The notes below the pieces were generated by a model, which worked only from the letters and a program-made list of their open reading frames with translations, ran no database searches and had not been told where the DNA came from. The translations under genes and the position numbers were made by a program. Of a DNA stretch of 64,000 bases, positions 7,981 to 17,176 are shown one piece after another; position 1 is the stretch's first letter; the number at the start of each line of letters is the position of its first letter. Location: contig DIZW01000066.1 of NCBI GenBank assembly GCA_002428015.1, positions 1 through 64,000 of the forward strand, given 5' to 3'. This stretch comes from Oxalobacteraceae bacterium UBA6018. GTDB taxonomy: Bacteria > Pseudomonadota > Gammaproteobacteria > Burkholderiales > Burkholderiaceae_D.

Positions 7981-8110
7981 TGTTAATCCAAGCCTCGGGG
8001 GCGATAGCTGGGCCAGGACGTTTCTAGCCCGCCCTGGCCAGGCCTTGCCGGTGCGGCGCAGCCCGCGCAATCGGTGTAAAGTAGGCGGAAAATCATTTTC
8101 CCGGTCCCCT

Positions 8111-8695
8111 ATGAAATATTGCTCCGAGTGTGCCCACCCTGTCGCCCTGCTCGTGCCCGACGGCGACAACCGGCCACGCTATGTGTGCGCCCAATGCGAC
8201 ACCATTCATTACCAGAACCCCAAACTGGTGGTCGGCTCCATCCCGGTCTGGGAGCAAGCCGACCAGTTCAAGGTCTTGCTGTGCAAACGGGCCATCGAAC
8301 CGCGCCACGGCTACTGGACTTTGCCGGCCGGCTTCATGGAGAACGCGGAAACCACGGCCGAGGCGGCGGTGCGCGAAACCGAGGAGGAAGCCGGCGCCAA
8401 CATCGAAATCGGCAACTTGTTCTCCCTGCTCAATGTGGCCCAGGTTCACCAGGTCCACCTGTTCTACCTGGCCCGCCTGCGCGACCTGTCGTTTGCGCCG
8501 GGCATTGAGAGCCTGGACGTGCGCCTGTTCGCCGAGCATGAAATTCCATGGGAAGAACTGGCCTTCCCCACCATCCGCAAGACCCTGGAACTGTTCTTCG
8601 CCGACCGCGTCAAAATACGCGAGGAAGGGGGCGGCTACCGCTTCCACAGCCACGACATCGTGCGCCCGATGCGCATCGAAAGCGACCCACACTGA
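8111..8695 (+). CDS. Nudix hydrolase with N-terminal zinc ribbon
   Basis: A 194-residue hydrolase of nucleoside-diphosphate-linked compounds. An N-terminal zinc ribbon (CSEC at residues 4-7 and CAQC about 25 residues later) precedes the Nudix domain. The Nudix box is complete: GFMENAETTAEAAVRE followed by TEEEAG. This architecture recalls NudC/ADP-ribose-type enzymes, but the substrate cannot be told from sequence. The ATG at 8111 begins directly at the zinc ribbon; the frame is open upstream but without homologous sequence. The stop is 3 bases before aat, so the two are probably one transcription unit. Confidence 0.92.
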   Translation: MKYCSECAHPVALLVPDGDNRPRYVCAQCDTIHYQNPKLVVGSIPVWEQADQFKVLLCKRAIEPRHGYWTLPAGFMENAETTAEAAVRETEEEAGANIEIGNLFSLLNVAQVHQVHLFYLARLRDLSFAPGIESLDVRLFAEHEIPWEELAFPTIRKTLELFFADRVKIREEGGGYRFHSHDIVRPMRIESDPH

Positions 8696-8698
8696 CCC

Positions 8699-9427
8699 AT
8701 GATTCCCTGGCTCGAGTCCCACTCACCGTTTCCTGACGTGTCCGAGGCGCTGACCCTGGACGCGCCGGGCCTGCTCGCCGCCGGCGCCGACCTGTCGCCG
8801 CAGCGCCTGCTGGCGGCCTACCAGCGCGGCATCTTCCCGTGGTTCTCGGAAGGCCAGCCCATCCTGTGGTGGAGCACTGACCCGCGCATGGTGCTGATGA
8901 CCGCGCAGTTCAAGGTCAGCGATAGCCTGCGCAAGACCTTGCGCAAGGTCGAGCGCAGCATGCGCGACGGCGGGCGCTACCAGGTGCGCTTCGACACCGC
9001 CTTCGAGGACGTCATGCGCGCCTGCGCGGCCCCGCGCAAGGACGGGCCGGGCACCTGGATCTCGGAAGACATCATCAACGGCTACACCGGCCTGTACGCG
9101 CTCGGCTACGCGCACTCGGCGGAACTGTGGCGCGACGGCGAACTGGTCGGCGGGGCCTACGGCGTGTGCATCGGCCGCATGTTCTACGGCGAATCGATGT
9201 TCGCGCGCGTCACCGACGGCTCCAAGATCGCCCTGGCCTTCCTGGTGGACTTCCTGCGCGAGCGGGGCGTGGCCATGATCGATTGCCAGCAGGAGACCTC
9301 GCACCTGGCCTCGCTGGGCGCGGCGCCGATCTCGCGCGCCGCCTTTCTCGAGCATGTCGACGCGGCCATCCGGCAACCGGCCATTGTCGACTGGACCCCG
9401 GGCGCCGGCTTGCGCGGGACGCAGTAA
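8699..9427 (+). CDS. aat: Leucyl/phenylalanyl-tRNA-protein transferase
   Basis: Transfers Leu or Phe from charged tRNA to proteins bearing N-terminal Arg or Lys, creating N-degrons read by ClpS/ClpAP. The 242-residue protein has the family hallmarks: LLAAGADLSPQRLLAAYQRGIFPWFSE, the WWSTDPR motif, GTWISEDIINGY, and the catalytic-core segment VGGAYGVCIGRMFYGESMF. The gene for the second bacterial N-end rule transferase, bpt, begins 53 bases downstream. The two enzymes convert both basic and acidic N-termini into destabilising ones. Confidence 0.96.
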   Translation: MIPWLESHSPFPDVSEALTLDAPGLLAAGADLSPQRLLAAYQRGIFPWFSEGQPILWWSTDPRMVLMTAQFKVSDSLRKTLRKVERSMRDGGRYQVRFDTAFEDVMRACAAPRKDGPGTWISEDIINGYTGLYALGYAHSAELWRDGELVGGAYGVCIGRMFYGESMFARVTDGSKIALAFLVDFLRERGVAMIDCQQETSHLASLGAAPISRAAFLEHVDAAIRQPAIVDWTPGAGLRGTQ

Positions 9428-9480
9428 AGAACCCAAACTTTCGCTACAATGGGTCATCACGTCGCATTGAAAGCCCATGC

Positions 9481-10209
9481 ATGACGCACTTAAACGATCT
9501 GCCCTTCTCGACGCTGCAGTTCTACACCACGGCGCCCTACCCGTGCAGCTACCTTGATGCGCGTCAGGCCAGGTCGCAGGTGGCCACGCCGTCGCACCTG
9601 ATCAACGCCGACGTGTATTCCGAGCTGGTCAAGAACGGTTTCCGGCGCAGCGGCATCTTCACCTACCGGCCCTATTGCGAGGGCTGCCGCGCCTGCATCC
9701 CGGTGCGGGTGCGCACGGCCGAGTTCGCGCCCAGCCGGGGCCAGCGCCGCGCCTGGAAGCGCCATGCCGGCCTGATTGCCTCCGTGGCCAACCTCAGCTT
9801 CTCCGACGAGCATTACGCGCTCTACCTGCGCTACCAGACCACGCGCCACCTCGGCGGCGGAATGGACCAGGACAGCCGCGACCAGTACGCCCAGTTCCTG
9901 CTGCAAAGCCGCGTCAACACCCGCCTGGTCGAGTTCCGCGACGGCGACGGCGCCTTGCGCATGGTCTCGATCATCGATGTGCTGTCCGACGGCCTGTCCT
10001 CGGTCTACACCTTCTTCGACCCGGACGTGGAAGGCGCCTCCTTCGGCACCTACAACGTGATGTGGCAGATCGCCCAGACCCGCGAGCTGGGCCTGCCCTT
10101 CGTGTATCTCGGCTACTGGATCGAGCAAAGTCCCAAAATGGCGTACAAGATCAATTTCCGCCCCCTGGAGGCGCGCATCGATGGTGTCTGGGGACTCCTC
10201 GACAAGTAA
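9481..10209 (+). CDS. bpt: Aspartate/glutamate leucyltransferase (Bpt; often annotated arginyltransferase)
   Basis: Attaches leucine to proteins with N-terminal Asp or Glu (oxidised Met and Cys are also reported), feeding the ClpS/ClpAP pathway. The 242-residue protein has the ATE1-like fold signatures: the N-terminal YPCSYL, FRRSGIFTYRPYCEGCRACI with the clustered cysteines, and the C-terminal acyltransferase part (YLGYWIEQSPKMAYKINFRP). The ATG at 9481 gives the usual family N-terminus (MTHLNDLPFS); the longer open frame upstream overlaps aat and is not homologous. The paired arrangement with aat supports the role. Confidence 0.93.
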   Translation: MTHLNDLPFSTLQFYTTAPYPCSYLDARQARSQVATPSHLINADVYSELVKNGFRRSGIFTYRPYCEGCRACIPVRVRTAEFAPSRGQRRAWKRHAGLIASVANLSFSDEHYALYLRYQTTRHLGGGMDQDSRDQYAQFLLQSRVNTRLVEFRDGDGALRMVSIIDVLSDGLSSVYTFFDPDVEGASFGTYNVMWQIAQTRELGLPFVYLGYWIEQSPKMAYKINFRPLEARIDGVWGLLDK

Positions 10210-10275
10210 CACTGCGATGCGGCAAGTCACACAGTTGGGTAAAATGCGCGCACCAGCATCAACCCGAGCGCTTTC

Positions 10276-11313
10276 ATGTCCCAGAACCTGCTATACGCCC
10301 TAGGCCGTCCCCTGCTGTTTTCGCTCAGCGCGGAAACCGCCCACAACCTCACCCTGCCCGCCCTGCGCGGCGCCGCGGCGCTCGGCCTGACCGGCCTGTG
10401 CGCCAAGCCGGCGCCCGACCCGCGCACCGTGATGGGCATCGACTTTCCCAACCCGATCGGCCTGGCCGCCGGCCTGGACAAGGATGGCGCCTACATCGAC
10501 GGCTTGTCAGCGCTCGGTTTCGGCTTCATCGAGGTCGGCACCGTGACCCCGCTGGCGCAGGCAGGAAACCCCAAGCCGCGCATCTTCCGCCTGCCCAGCA
10601 AGCGCGCCGTGATCAACCGCATGGGCTTTAACAATGGCGGCGTGGACGCCTTCGTGCGCAACGTGCAGGCGTCGCGCTTCTACCAGGAAAAGCGCGGCGT
10701 GCTGGGCCTCAATATCGGCAAGAACGCGGCCACGCCGATCGAAAAGGCGGTCGACGACTACCTGATTTGCCTGGAAAAAGTCTACCCCTACGCCAGCTAC
10801 GTCACCGTCAACATCTCCTCGCCGAACACCAAGAACCTGCGCCAGCTGCAGGGCGGCTCGGAACTGGACGCGCTGCTGGGGCAGCTCAAGGCCGCCCAGC
10901 TGCGCCTGGCCGACCAGCACGGCCGCTACGTGCCGCTGGCGCTGAAGATCGCGCCCGACGTCGACGGCGAACAGATCAAGGAAATCGCCGCGGCGCTGCT
11001 GCGCCACAAGATCGATGGCGTCATCGCCACCAACACCACGCTGGACCACCGCTCGGTCGACCGCCTCAAGCACGGGATGGAAACGGGCGGCCTGTCGGGC
11101 CAGCCGGTGTTCGACCTGTCCAACATCGTGATCCGCGCGCTCAAGGCCGAGCTGGGCGACGCCATTCCGATCATCGGCGTGGGCGGCATCATGAGCGGCA
11201 AGGACGCCGCCGAGAAGATGCGGCTGGGCGCATCGCTGGTCCAGCTTTACACCGGCCTGATCTACCGCGGCCCCGGCCTGATCAAGGAATGCGCCCGCGC
11301 CGTGAGGAAATGA
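10276..11313 (+). CDS. pyrD: Dihydroorotate dehydrogenase (quinone), class 2
   Basis: Fourth step of pyrimidine synthesis: oxidises dihydroorotate to orotate and passes electrons to ubiquinone at the inner membrane. The 345-residue length and N-terminal membrane-contact helices (LLYALGRPLLFSLSAETAHN) mark class 2. Visible flavin and substrate motifs include PNPIGLAAGLDKDG, GFGFIEVGTVTP, NRMGFNNGG, VNISSPNTKNLR with the catalytic serine region, and IIGVGGIMSGKDA. The next gene starts one base after the stop, so translation may be coupled. Confidence 0.97.
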   Translation: MSQNLLYALGRPLLFSLSAETAHNLTLPALRGAAALGLTGLCAKPAPDPRTVMGIDFPNPIGLAAGLDKDGAYIDGLSALGFGFIEVGTVTPLAQAGNPKPRIFRLPSKRAVINRMGFNNGGVDAFVRNVQASRFYQEKRGVLGLNIGKNAATPIEKAVDDYLICLEKVYPYASYVTVNISSPNTKNLRQLQGGSELDALLGQLKAAQLRLADQHGRYVPLALKIAPDVDGEQIKEIAAALLRHKIDGVIATNTTLDHRSVDRLKHGMETGGLSGQPVFDLSNIVIRALKAELGDAIPIIGVGGIMSGKDAAEKMRLGASLVQLYTGLIYRGPGLIKECARAVRK

Positions 11314-11314
11314 C

Positions 11315-12361
11315 ATGCAGATGAAGACGCTGGGCGCCACGCCGCTCAAGGTATCGCCGATCTGTCTCGGCACCATGACCTTCGGCGAGCAAAACAGCGA
11401 GGCCGACGCCCACAGCCAGCTCGACTACGCGCTCGAGCGCGGCATCAATTTCATCGACACGGCCGAGATGTATCCGGTCATGCCGCGCGCCGAGACCCAG
11501 GGCGCCACCGAGCGCTTCATCGGCAGCTGGCTCAGGAAAACCGGCCGGCGCGAGCGCATCGTACTGGCCACCAAGGCGGCCGGCCCCAACCCGGGCTTGA
11601 CCTGGGTGCGCGGCGGCGCCCAGAACCTGGACGCGGGCAACATCCGCGCGGCGGTCGAAGCGAGCCTGAAACGGCTGCAGACCGACCATATCGACCTGTA
11701 CCAGATGCACTGGCCGAGCCGCAACGTGCCTATCTTCGGCGCCAGCCGCTTCGACCCGGACAAGGAAAGGCCGTGCGTGGCCATCGAGGACACCTTGGCC
11801 GCCCTGGGCGCGCTGATCGACGCGGGCAAGATCGGCCACATCGGGGTATCCAACGAGAGCGCCTGGGGCGTGAGCGAATACATCAAGCAGGCCGAGATGA
11901 CGGGTTTGCCGCGCATCGCCACGATCCAGAACCTGTACAACCTGACCGCGCGCGCCTTCGAGACCCAGTTGCTGGACGAGACCTGCTTCCGCGAGAACGT
12001 GAGCCTGCTGGCGTACAGCCCGCTGGCGTTCGGGCAACTGAGCGCCAAGTACCTGGACGACCCGCGCGCGCCAGGGCGCCTGACGCGCTTTCCGGCCAGC
12101 TGGAGCCCGCGCTACCTGCGCCCCGGCGTGCTGGCGGCGGTCCAGGAATACGCCCAGCTGGCGCGCACGAACGGCATGACGCCGGCCCAGATGGCGCTGG
12201 CCTGGTGTTATTCGCGCTGGTTCGTGGCGTCCACCATCATCGGCGCCACCACCTTGGCCCAGCTCAAGGAAAACATCGACGCCTTCGAGGTCGCGCTGCC
12301 GGCCCAGGTGGTCGAGGCGATCGACGCCATCCACCTGCGTATCACCAACCCCGGCCAGTGA
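11315..12361 (+). CDS. Aldo/keto reductase (Tas-like)
   Basis: An NADPH-dependent aldo/keto reductase of 348 residues. It has the expected TIM-barrel motifs: LGTMTFGEQNSEADA, the catalytic Asp-Tyr segment FIDTAEMYP, a lysine in ATKAAG, the histidine in YQMHWPSRN, and NADP-binding residues near the C-terminus (STIIGATTLAQLKENIDAF). Similarity is closest to the Tas/YajO group; the substrate is unknown. The gene begins one base after pyrD with no own promoter visible. It converges on the TauE-type permease gene. Confidence 0.92.
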   Translation: MQMKTLGATPLKVSPICLGTMTFGEQNSEADAHSQLDYALERGINFIDTAEMYPVMPRAETQGATERFIGSWLRKTGRRERIVLATKAAGPNPGLTWVRGGAQNLDAGNIRAAVEASLKRLQTDHIDLYQMHWPSRNVPIFGASRFDPDKERPCVAIEDTLAALGALIDAGKIGHIGVSNESAWGVSEYIKQAEMTGLPRIATIQNLYNLTARAFETQLLDETCFRENVSLLAYSPLAFGQLSAKYLDDPRAPGRLTRFPASWSPRYLRPGVLAAVQEYAQLARTNGMTPAQMALAWCYSRWFVASTIIGATTLAQLKENIDAFEVALPAQVVEAIDAIHLRITNPGQ

Positions 12362-12393
12362 TCCCGCCGGGGCGGCGCAAAGCGCCGGGCGGA

Positions 12394-13167
12394 TCAGTAA
12401 ATCAGCTTGGCGGCGACGGCGGTCAGGGTCATGGCCAGCAGGCCGCGCAGCACGCGCTCCGGGATGGCGCGGGCGAACCACGAGCCGAGCGTGATGCCGG
12501 GCACGGAACCGAGCAGCAGCATGGCCAGCAGGGCCCAATTGATCGACCCCAGCCACCAGTGGCCGAAGGCAGCGATCGCTGTCAGCGGCACGGCGTAGGC
12601 GATGTCGGTGCCGGCCACCTCGGCCGCGCTCATGCGCGGGTACAGCATGACCAGCAGGGTGGCGCCGATGGCGCCGGCGCCGATCGAGGAAATCGTGACC
12701 AGGGTTCCCAGCAGCACGCCGCAGGCGACAGTGGCGGTGGCCAGGGCGCGCCCTTGCAGCTGGCGCTCGGGGTGGGCGTTCAGCCAGTTCACCATCTTGC
12801 CCTTGAACAGCAGCGCGACCACGGTCAGCAGGACCGAGACGGCGATCGAATACCGGATCAGCTGGCCGATTTCCTTGCCCACCGTGCCGAAATACTTCAG
12901 GGCGATGGTGGACAGGACGGCCGCCGGCAAGGCGCCTATGCACAGCAGCTTGACGATATCCCAGCGCACCGTGTCGCGCATGCGGTGGGTGACGGCGCCG
13001 GCCGTCTTGGTGATCGACGCGAAGGCCAGGTCGGTGCCGACCGCCACCGAAGGCGGCACGCCGAACAGCAGTGTCAGCAGCGGCGTCATCAAGGAACCGC
13101 CGCCCACGCCGGTCATACCGACCAGCAAGCCAACGCAGAAACCTGAAATAACGTAGTTGAGTAGCAT
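12394..13167 (-). CDS. TSUP-family membrane permease (sulfite exporter TauE/SafE type)
   Basis: A 257-residue integral membrane protein with about eight hydrophobic helices. The family's repeated signature appears in both halves: GFCVGLLVGMTGVGGGSLMTP near the N-terminus and TISSIGAGAIGATLLV in the middle, followed by VAGTDIAYAVPLTAIA. TSUP proteins export or import sulfite, sulfoacetate or related small organosulfur anions; the substrate here is unknown. It is transcribed away from the peroxiredoxin gene and converges on the aldo/keto reductase. Confidence 0.9.
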   Translation of the reverse strand: MLLNYVISGFCVGLLVGMTGVGGGSLMTPLLTLLFGVPPSVAVGTDLAFASITKTAGAVTHRMRDTVRWDIVKLLCIGALPAAVLSTIALKYFGTVGKEIGQLIRYSIAVSVLLTVVALLFKGKMVNWLNAHPERQLQGRALATATVACGVLLGTLVTISSIGAGAIGATLLVMLYPRMSAAEVAGTDIAYAVPLTAIAAFGHWWLGSINWALLAMLLLGSVPGITLGSWFARAIPERVLRGLLAMTLTAVAAKLIY

Positions 13168-13282
13168 GGAGAATCCCTAAAGTAGCTACAAGGGTAAAGG
13201 GACTCTGCCGGAATGCAAAGGACGGAAACCTTATTTGCTTATGCGTGCAGCGTAAGGCGGCGGCCGCAGCCGCCGCGCGCGC

Positions 13283-13921
13283 TTATGTGTTCGGCTGCGG
13301 GGTCAGGCGCAGGTAGGGGCGCGCCGCGGTGTAACCTTTGGGAAACTTTTCCTTCAGCACGGCCGGATCTTGCAGGCTCAGCGGAATGATGACGTCGTCG
13401 CCCTCCTTCCAGTTGCCCGGCGTGGCCACGTTGTGGGAGTCGGTCAGTTGCAAGGCGTCGATGACGCGCAGCACTTCGTCGAAATTACGCCCCGTGCTCA
13501 TGGGATAGGTCAGGATCAGGCGAATCTTCTTGGCCGGATCGATGATGAACAGGGAACGCACCGTCGCCGTGGCCGACTGTTCGGGGTGGATCATGTCGTA
13601 CAGGCTCGCCACTTTCTTGTCGGCGTCGGCGATGATGGGAAAGCCCACCACCGTATGCTGGGTTTCCTCGATGTCCTTGATCCAGCCGCGGTGGCTGTCG
13701 ACCGGGTCGACCGACAGCGCGAGCGCCTTGACGTTGCGCTTGTCGAACTCCGGCTTGAGCTTGGCGGTGAGGCCGAGCTCGGTCGTGCAGACGGGCGTGA
13801 AGTCAGCCGGGTGGGAAAACAGCACCACCCAGGAGTTTCCCGCCCACTCATGAAACTTGATGGGGCCCATCGAGGAATCTTGTTCGAAATCGGGAGCGGT
13901 ATCGCCCAAACGTAAGGTCAT
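13283..13921 (-). CDS. 1-Cys peroxiredoxin (Prx6/AhpC-TSA family)
   Basis: A thiol peroxidase that reduces hydrogen peroxide and organic hydroperoxides. The 212-residue protein has the peroxidatic motif HPADFTPVCTTE with Cys45, and this is the only cysteine in the protein. It must therefore be recycled by an external thiol, as in the Prx6 class. The long C-terminal domain (PGNWKEGDDVIIP, PYLRLTPQP) is also typical of Prx6. The ATG at 13921 is preferred over an upstream alternative because GGAG lies nine bases before it and the protein then starts MTLRLGDTAPDF. Confidence 0.95.
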   Translation of the reverse strand: MTLRLGDTAPDFEQDSSMGPIKFHEWAGNSWVVLFSHPADFTPVCTTELGLTAKLKPEFDKRNVKALALSVDPVDSHRGWIKDIEETQHTVVGFPIIADADKKVASLYDMIHPEQSATATVRSLFIIDPAKKIRLILTYPMSTGRNFDEVLRVIDALQLTDSHNVATPGNWKEGDDVIIPLSLQDPAVLKEKFPKGYTAARPYLRLTPQPNT

Positions 13922-13962
13922 CTTGATCTCCAATCGCTAGGGAGGGATTAGTCGGATGTCAA

Positions 13963-14523
13963 TCATGGCGCACTGGCCATCACCCTATTTTGCGCCAGAT
14001 CGGCCAGGCGGTGTAAATGGCGTTGTCCATCCGGCCAGTCGCCCAGTCCGGAGTCGGCGTTCACGTGGCCCAGCGAACCGGTCTCGACCAAGTCCGCGCC
14101 CCACAGGCGCGCCCAGCGCGCCGCCTGCGCCGCGCCCATCCACGGGTCGTCGGCGCTGGCGAGCAGCATGGAAGGGCAAGGCAGGGGCGTGCGCGGCAAG
14201 CGCGCGGCCACGCCGAAACGGTCAGGGTCGGCCGGGGCGACCAGCAGCGCGCCGGCGGCCCCGGCCGGGTTGCGGGCGATGCTGGCGGCCGCCGTCAGGC
14301 AGCCGAAGCTGTGCGCCACCAGCAAGGCCGGGCGTGGGTCGCTAGCGCGCAATTGATCGAGGCGCGCGACCCAGGCGTCCAATTCCGGATGGTCCCAGTC
14401 GTCCTGCTCGACCCGTCGACATTCCGGATGGGCCGCCTGCCATAGGCTCTGCCAGTGCCCGGGTCCGCTGTTATGCAGACCGGGAACGATGATGACTTGA
14501 AACTGGGGAAAAAGTGCCGCCAT
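13963..14523 (-). CDS. RBBP9/YdeN-type alpha/beta hydrolase
   Basis: A small serine hydrolase of 186 residues. The N-terminal strand and oxyanion region (VIIVPGLHNSGPGHWQSLW) are typical of the RBBP9/YdeN family. The nucleophile elbow AHSFG follows at about residue 71. The acid and base probably lie in SADDPWM and GHVNADSG. The natural substrate is unknown. It is divergent from nothing obvious: peroxiredoxin lies downstream on the same strand, and dgkA lies upstream on the same strand at 110 bases. Confidence 0.88.
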   Translation of the reverse strand: MAALFPQFQVIIVPGLHNSGPGHWQSLWQAAHPECRRVEQDDWDHPELDAWVARLDQLRASDPRPALLVAHSFGCLTAAASIARNPAGAAGALLVAPADPDRFGVAARLPRTPLPCPSMLLASADDPWMGAAQAARWARLWGADLVETGSLGHVNADSGLGDWPDGQRHLHRLADLAQNRVMASAP

Positions 14524-14632
14524 GCCGCCTCCTGTTGCGACAGGATACGGCGGCTGGGGATATACGCAAAGGAAGGGTTTCTTATTTGTATATGCACGCG
14601 CCTGGCCCGCGCGCCGCGCCGCTCAGTTCAGA

Positions 14633-15019
14633 TCAGTAGAACCGGTTGAACAACACCACGCCCCAGGAGGCCGCCGCGATCAGCGCGGACAGCAGCACCG
14701 CCGCGCTGCCCAGGTCCTTGGCGCGCTTGGACAGGGGGTGGCGCTCGAGCGAGACGCGGTCGACGATCGCCTCGATGGCCGAGTTGATCAGCTCCACGAT
14801 CAGCACCAGCACCAGCACCGCGATCAAGAACAGCTTCTGGAAGGCCGACACCGGCAGCCCGAGCGCGACGGCGGTGCCGATCACCACCACCAGGATCTCC
14901 TGGCGAAACGCGTGCTCGTGCTCCCAGGCCGCCTTCAGGCCATCGATCGAATAGCCGACCGCCGAGAAGATCCGCTTGACCCCGCTTTTGCTTTTGAATT
15001 CGCTCACTGATTGATCCAT
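14633..15019 (-). CDS. dgkA: Diacylglycerol kinase
   Basis: Small inner-membrane kinase that phosphorylates diacylglycerol to phosphatidic acid, recycling lipid by-products of envelope synthesis. At 128 residues with three transmembrane helices it has the expected size. The conserved core is present: AFRQE near residue 38, the ELINSAIEAIVDRV helix with the catalytic glutamates, and RAKDLGSAAVLLSA. It is transcribed divergently from the IclR regulator with 143 bases between their starts. Confidence 0.95.
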   Translation of the reverse strand: MDQSVSEFKSKSGVKRIFSAVGYSIDGLKAAWEHEHAFRQEILVVVIGTAVALGLPVSAFQKLFLIAVLVLVLIVELINSAIEAIVDRVSLERHPLSKRAKDLGSAAVLLSALIAAASWGVVLFNRFY

Positions 15020-15099
15020 GTTTTCATTACGGCATGTAGGCCACCATTATGCCGCGCCCGGTCGCGCCCGCAAGCATTTGCGCCGACGCGACACTGAAA

Positions 15100-15129
15100 T
15101 TGCCAAAGTTTTTCACATTGTGGTATAAA
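15100..15129 (+). promoter_or_regulatory. Probable promoter of the IclR-type gene
   Basis: TTGCCA (15100-15105) and TATAAA (15124-15129) are separated by 18 bases, about 35 bases before the ATG at 15163. The sequence around the -10 box is AT-rich, in contrast to its surroundings. Regulator binding sites were not resolved. Confidence 0.55.
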
Positions 15130-15162
15130 GTACGGTATATACTGCACCGCACCAACCACATC

Positions 15163-15942
15163 ATGAAAATTGAATCACTTGAAGCCCCGAAGACATCGAT
15201 CCAGGTCATCGAACGCATGGTCGCGCTGCTGGACGCGCTGGCCACCTACACCGATCCGGTGAGCCTGAAGGAATTGTCGAAAGTGTCGGGCCTGCATCCG
15301 TCCACCGCCCACCGCATTCTCAACGACATGGTCATCACGCGTTTCGTGGACCGGGTCGAGCCTGGCACCTACCGTCTCGGCATGCGTCTGCTGGAGCTGG
15401 GCAACGTGGTCAAGAGCCGCCTGTCGGTGCGCGAGGCCGCGCTCGACTTCATGCGCGCCCTGCACAAGAAGACCCAGCAGACCATCAACCTGTCGGTGCG
15501 CCAAGGCGACGAGATCGTCTACATCGACCGCGCCTTCTCCGAGCGCTCCGGCATGCAGGTGGTGCGCGCGATCGGCGGGCGCGGCCCCTTGCACCTGACC
15601 TCGACCGGCAAGCTGTTCCTGTCGGTGGACGAGCCAAAGGCGATCCGCGCCTACGCCACCCGCACCGGGCTGTCGGGCCACAACAAGAATTCGATCACCG
15701 ACCTGGCCAAGCTCGAGCGTGAGCTGAGCCTGGTGCGCTCGCGCGGCTATGCGCGCGACAACGAGGAACTGGAACTGGGGGTGCGTTGCATGGCCGCCGG
15801 CATCCACGACGACAGCGGCAAGCTGATCGCCGGCCTGTCGATTTCCGCGCCGGCCGACCGCCTGCAGGAGGATTGGCTGGACGACCTGGTGGTGACGGCG
15901 CGCCAGATTTCCGCGACGCTCGGCTACGCGCCGGCTGGTTAA
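15163..15942 (+). CDS. IclR-family transcriptional regulator
   Basis: A 259-residue regulator. The N-terminal winged helix-turn-helix spans about residues 10-75 (VSLKELSKVSGLHPSTAHRIL). The C-terminal GAF-like effector domain includes VVRAIGGRGPLHLTSTGKLFL and YARDNEELELGVRCMAAGI, both characteristic of IclR proteins. Members control aromatic, acetate and sugar catabolism; no catabolic genes adjoin it, so its target is unknown. The ATG at 15163 lies downstream of a clear promoter. Its stop is five bases from the convergent stop of the PBP gene. Confidence 0.92.
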   Translation: MKIESLEAPKTSIQVIERMVALLDALATYTDPVSLKELSKVSGLHPSTAHRILNDMVITRFVDRVEPGTYRLGMRLLELGNVVKSRLSVREAALDFMRALHKKTQQTINLSVRQGDEIVYIDRAFSERSGMQVVRAIGGRGPLHLTSTGKLFLSVDEPKAIRAYATRTGLSGHNKNSITDLAKLERELSLVRSRGYARDNEELELGVRCMAAGIHDDSGKLIAGLSISAPADRLQEDWLDDLVVTARQISATLGYAPAG

Positions 15943-15947
15943 ACGGC

Positions 15948-17024
15948 TTATCCGGCCGTGACGACCGCGGCCGGCTTGAGCGCTTCCAGCCAGCGCCGGA
16001 CACGCCCGGCGTCGGCCGTGCGCGACTGCTTGCCCTTGGAGTCGAGCAAGACCATGATCACGGCGCGGCCCTGGATGATCGCCTGCATGACCAGGCAGCG
16101 CCCCGCCTCGTTGATGAAGCCGGTTTTCTGCAAGCCAATCTCCCAGTCCGGCAACGCCACCAGGTAGTTGGTGTTGTGGTAGTCCATCATGCGCCCGCTG
16201 GCAGCCACCGTCGAGTGCGGGTCCGTGGTGTATTCGCGCAGCACCGGCTCCTGGTAGGCCACCATGGCCAGCTTGGCCAGGTCGCGCGCGCTGGCCACGT
16301 TCTTGCTCGACAAACCGTTCGAATCGACGTAATGGGTGTCGCTCATGCCCAGCTCCTGGGCCTTGGCGTTCATGGCCGCGACGAAACCGGCCAGGCCGCC
16401 CGGATAATTGCGTCCGAGCGCGGCCGCGGCCCGGTTCTCCGAGCTCATCAGCGCGATATGCAGCAGGTTGGCGCGCGTCATGCGCGATCCGACGGCCAGG
16501 CGCGAATGCGTGAATTTCAGGTGATCGACGTCGTCGTCGGTGACGGTGATGACTTCGTTCATGTCCTGTTTCGATTCCACCACGATCAAGCCGGTCATCA
16601 GCTTGGTGATCGAGGCGATCGGCAAGGCCACGTTGGCGTTCTTCTCAAGCAGCACTTCCGAATTGTTCTGGTCGATGACGTAGGCGACGCTGGACTTGAG
16701 CGCGAGCGGGTCGCGCGTCAGGTTCAGGCCGGCGCGGTCGCCCGCGCTCTGCGCAATGAATTCGGCAGGCGCGCCGGCGCTGAGCACGCGCTGGTAGACC
16801 ACCCTGCGCCTGCCGTGCACCATCACCACGCGGCGCACCAGGGCGTTGCGCGGCCCGGCGCTCACGCGCGGCGCGACGATGCCGGCCACGCGCTTGGCGC
16901 GGTGCTTGACCACCACGTGCTTCTTGCTCGTGGCGCCGGACGCATGCACGGTGCGGGCCGAGGCGTACAGCGGCGCGACGGCCATCAACAACGCGACGAG
17001 GGTGCTCAAGGCAAACTTATACAT
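15948..17024 (-). CDS. pbpG: D-alanyl-D-alanine endopeptidase (PBP7/8 type, S11 family)
   Basis: A periplasmic low-molecular-weight penicillin-binding protein that cuts cross-links in peptidoglycan. The 358-residue precursor has a signal peptide (MYKFALSTLVALLMAVA, cleavage near ASA) and a basic linker. The three active-site motifs are present: SxxK as SITK, SxN as SEN, and KTG in LQKTGFIN. The start at 17024 follows the ribosome-binding site AAAGGA; the frame stays open upstream but without a signal sequence. It has no C-terminal membrane anchor helix, matching PBP7 rather than PBP5. Confidence 0.92.
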   Translation of the reverse strand: MYKFALSTLVALLMAVAPLYASARTVHASGATSKKHVVVKHRAKRVAGIVAPRVSAGPRNALVRRVVMVHGRRRVVYQRVLSAGAPAEFIAQSAGDRAGLNLTRDPLALKSSVAYVIDQNNSEVLLEKNANVALPIASITKLMTGLIVVESKQDMNEVITVTDDDVDHLKFTHSRLAVGSRMTRANLLHIALMSSENRAAAALGRNYPGGLAGFVAAMNAKAQELGMSDTHYVDSNGLSSKNVASARDLAKLAMVAYQEPVLREYTTDPHSTVAASGRMMDYHNTNYLVALPDWEIGLQKTGFINEAGRCLVMQAIIQGRAVIMVLLDSKGKQSRTADAGRVRRWLEALKPAAVVTAG

Positions 17025-17176
17025 CTGAAAATCCTTTGAAGCGAACAGGCGACAACCTTGTTGCAGTGTAGCAAAGCACTCAGCAATCGCAAGCGAATTT
17101 AACATTTAGCGCAAGTGTTTTTCCGCGAAACAACGAGTGTTTGCGTGCGTGTGGCCTTTCCCATCAGTGTACGCGC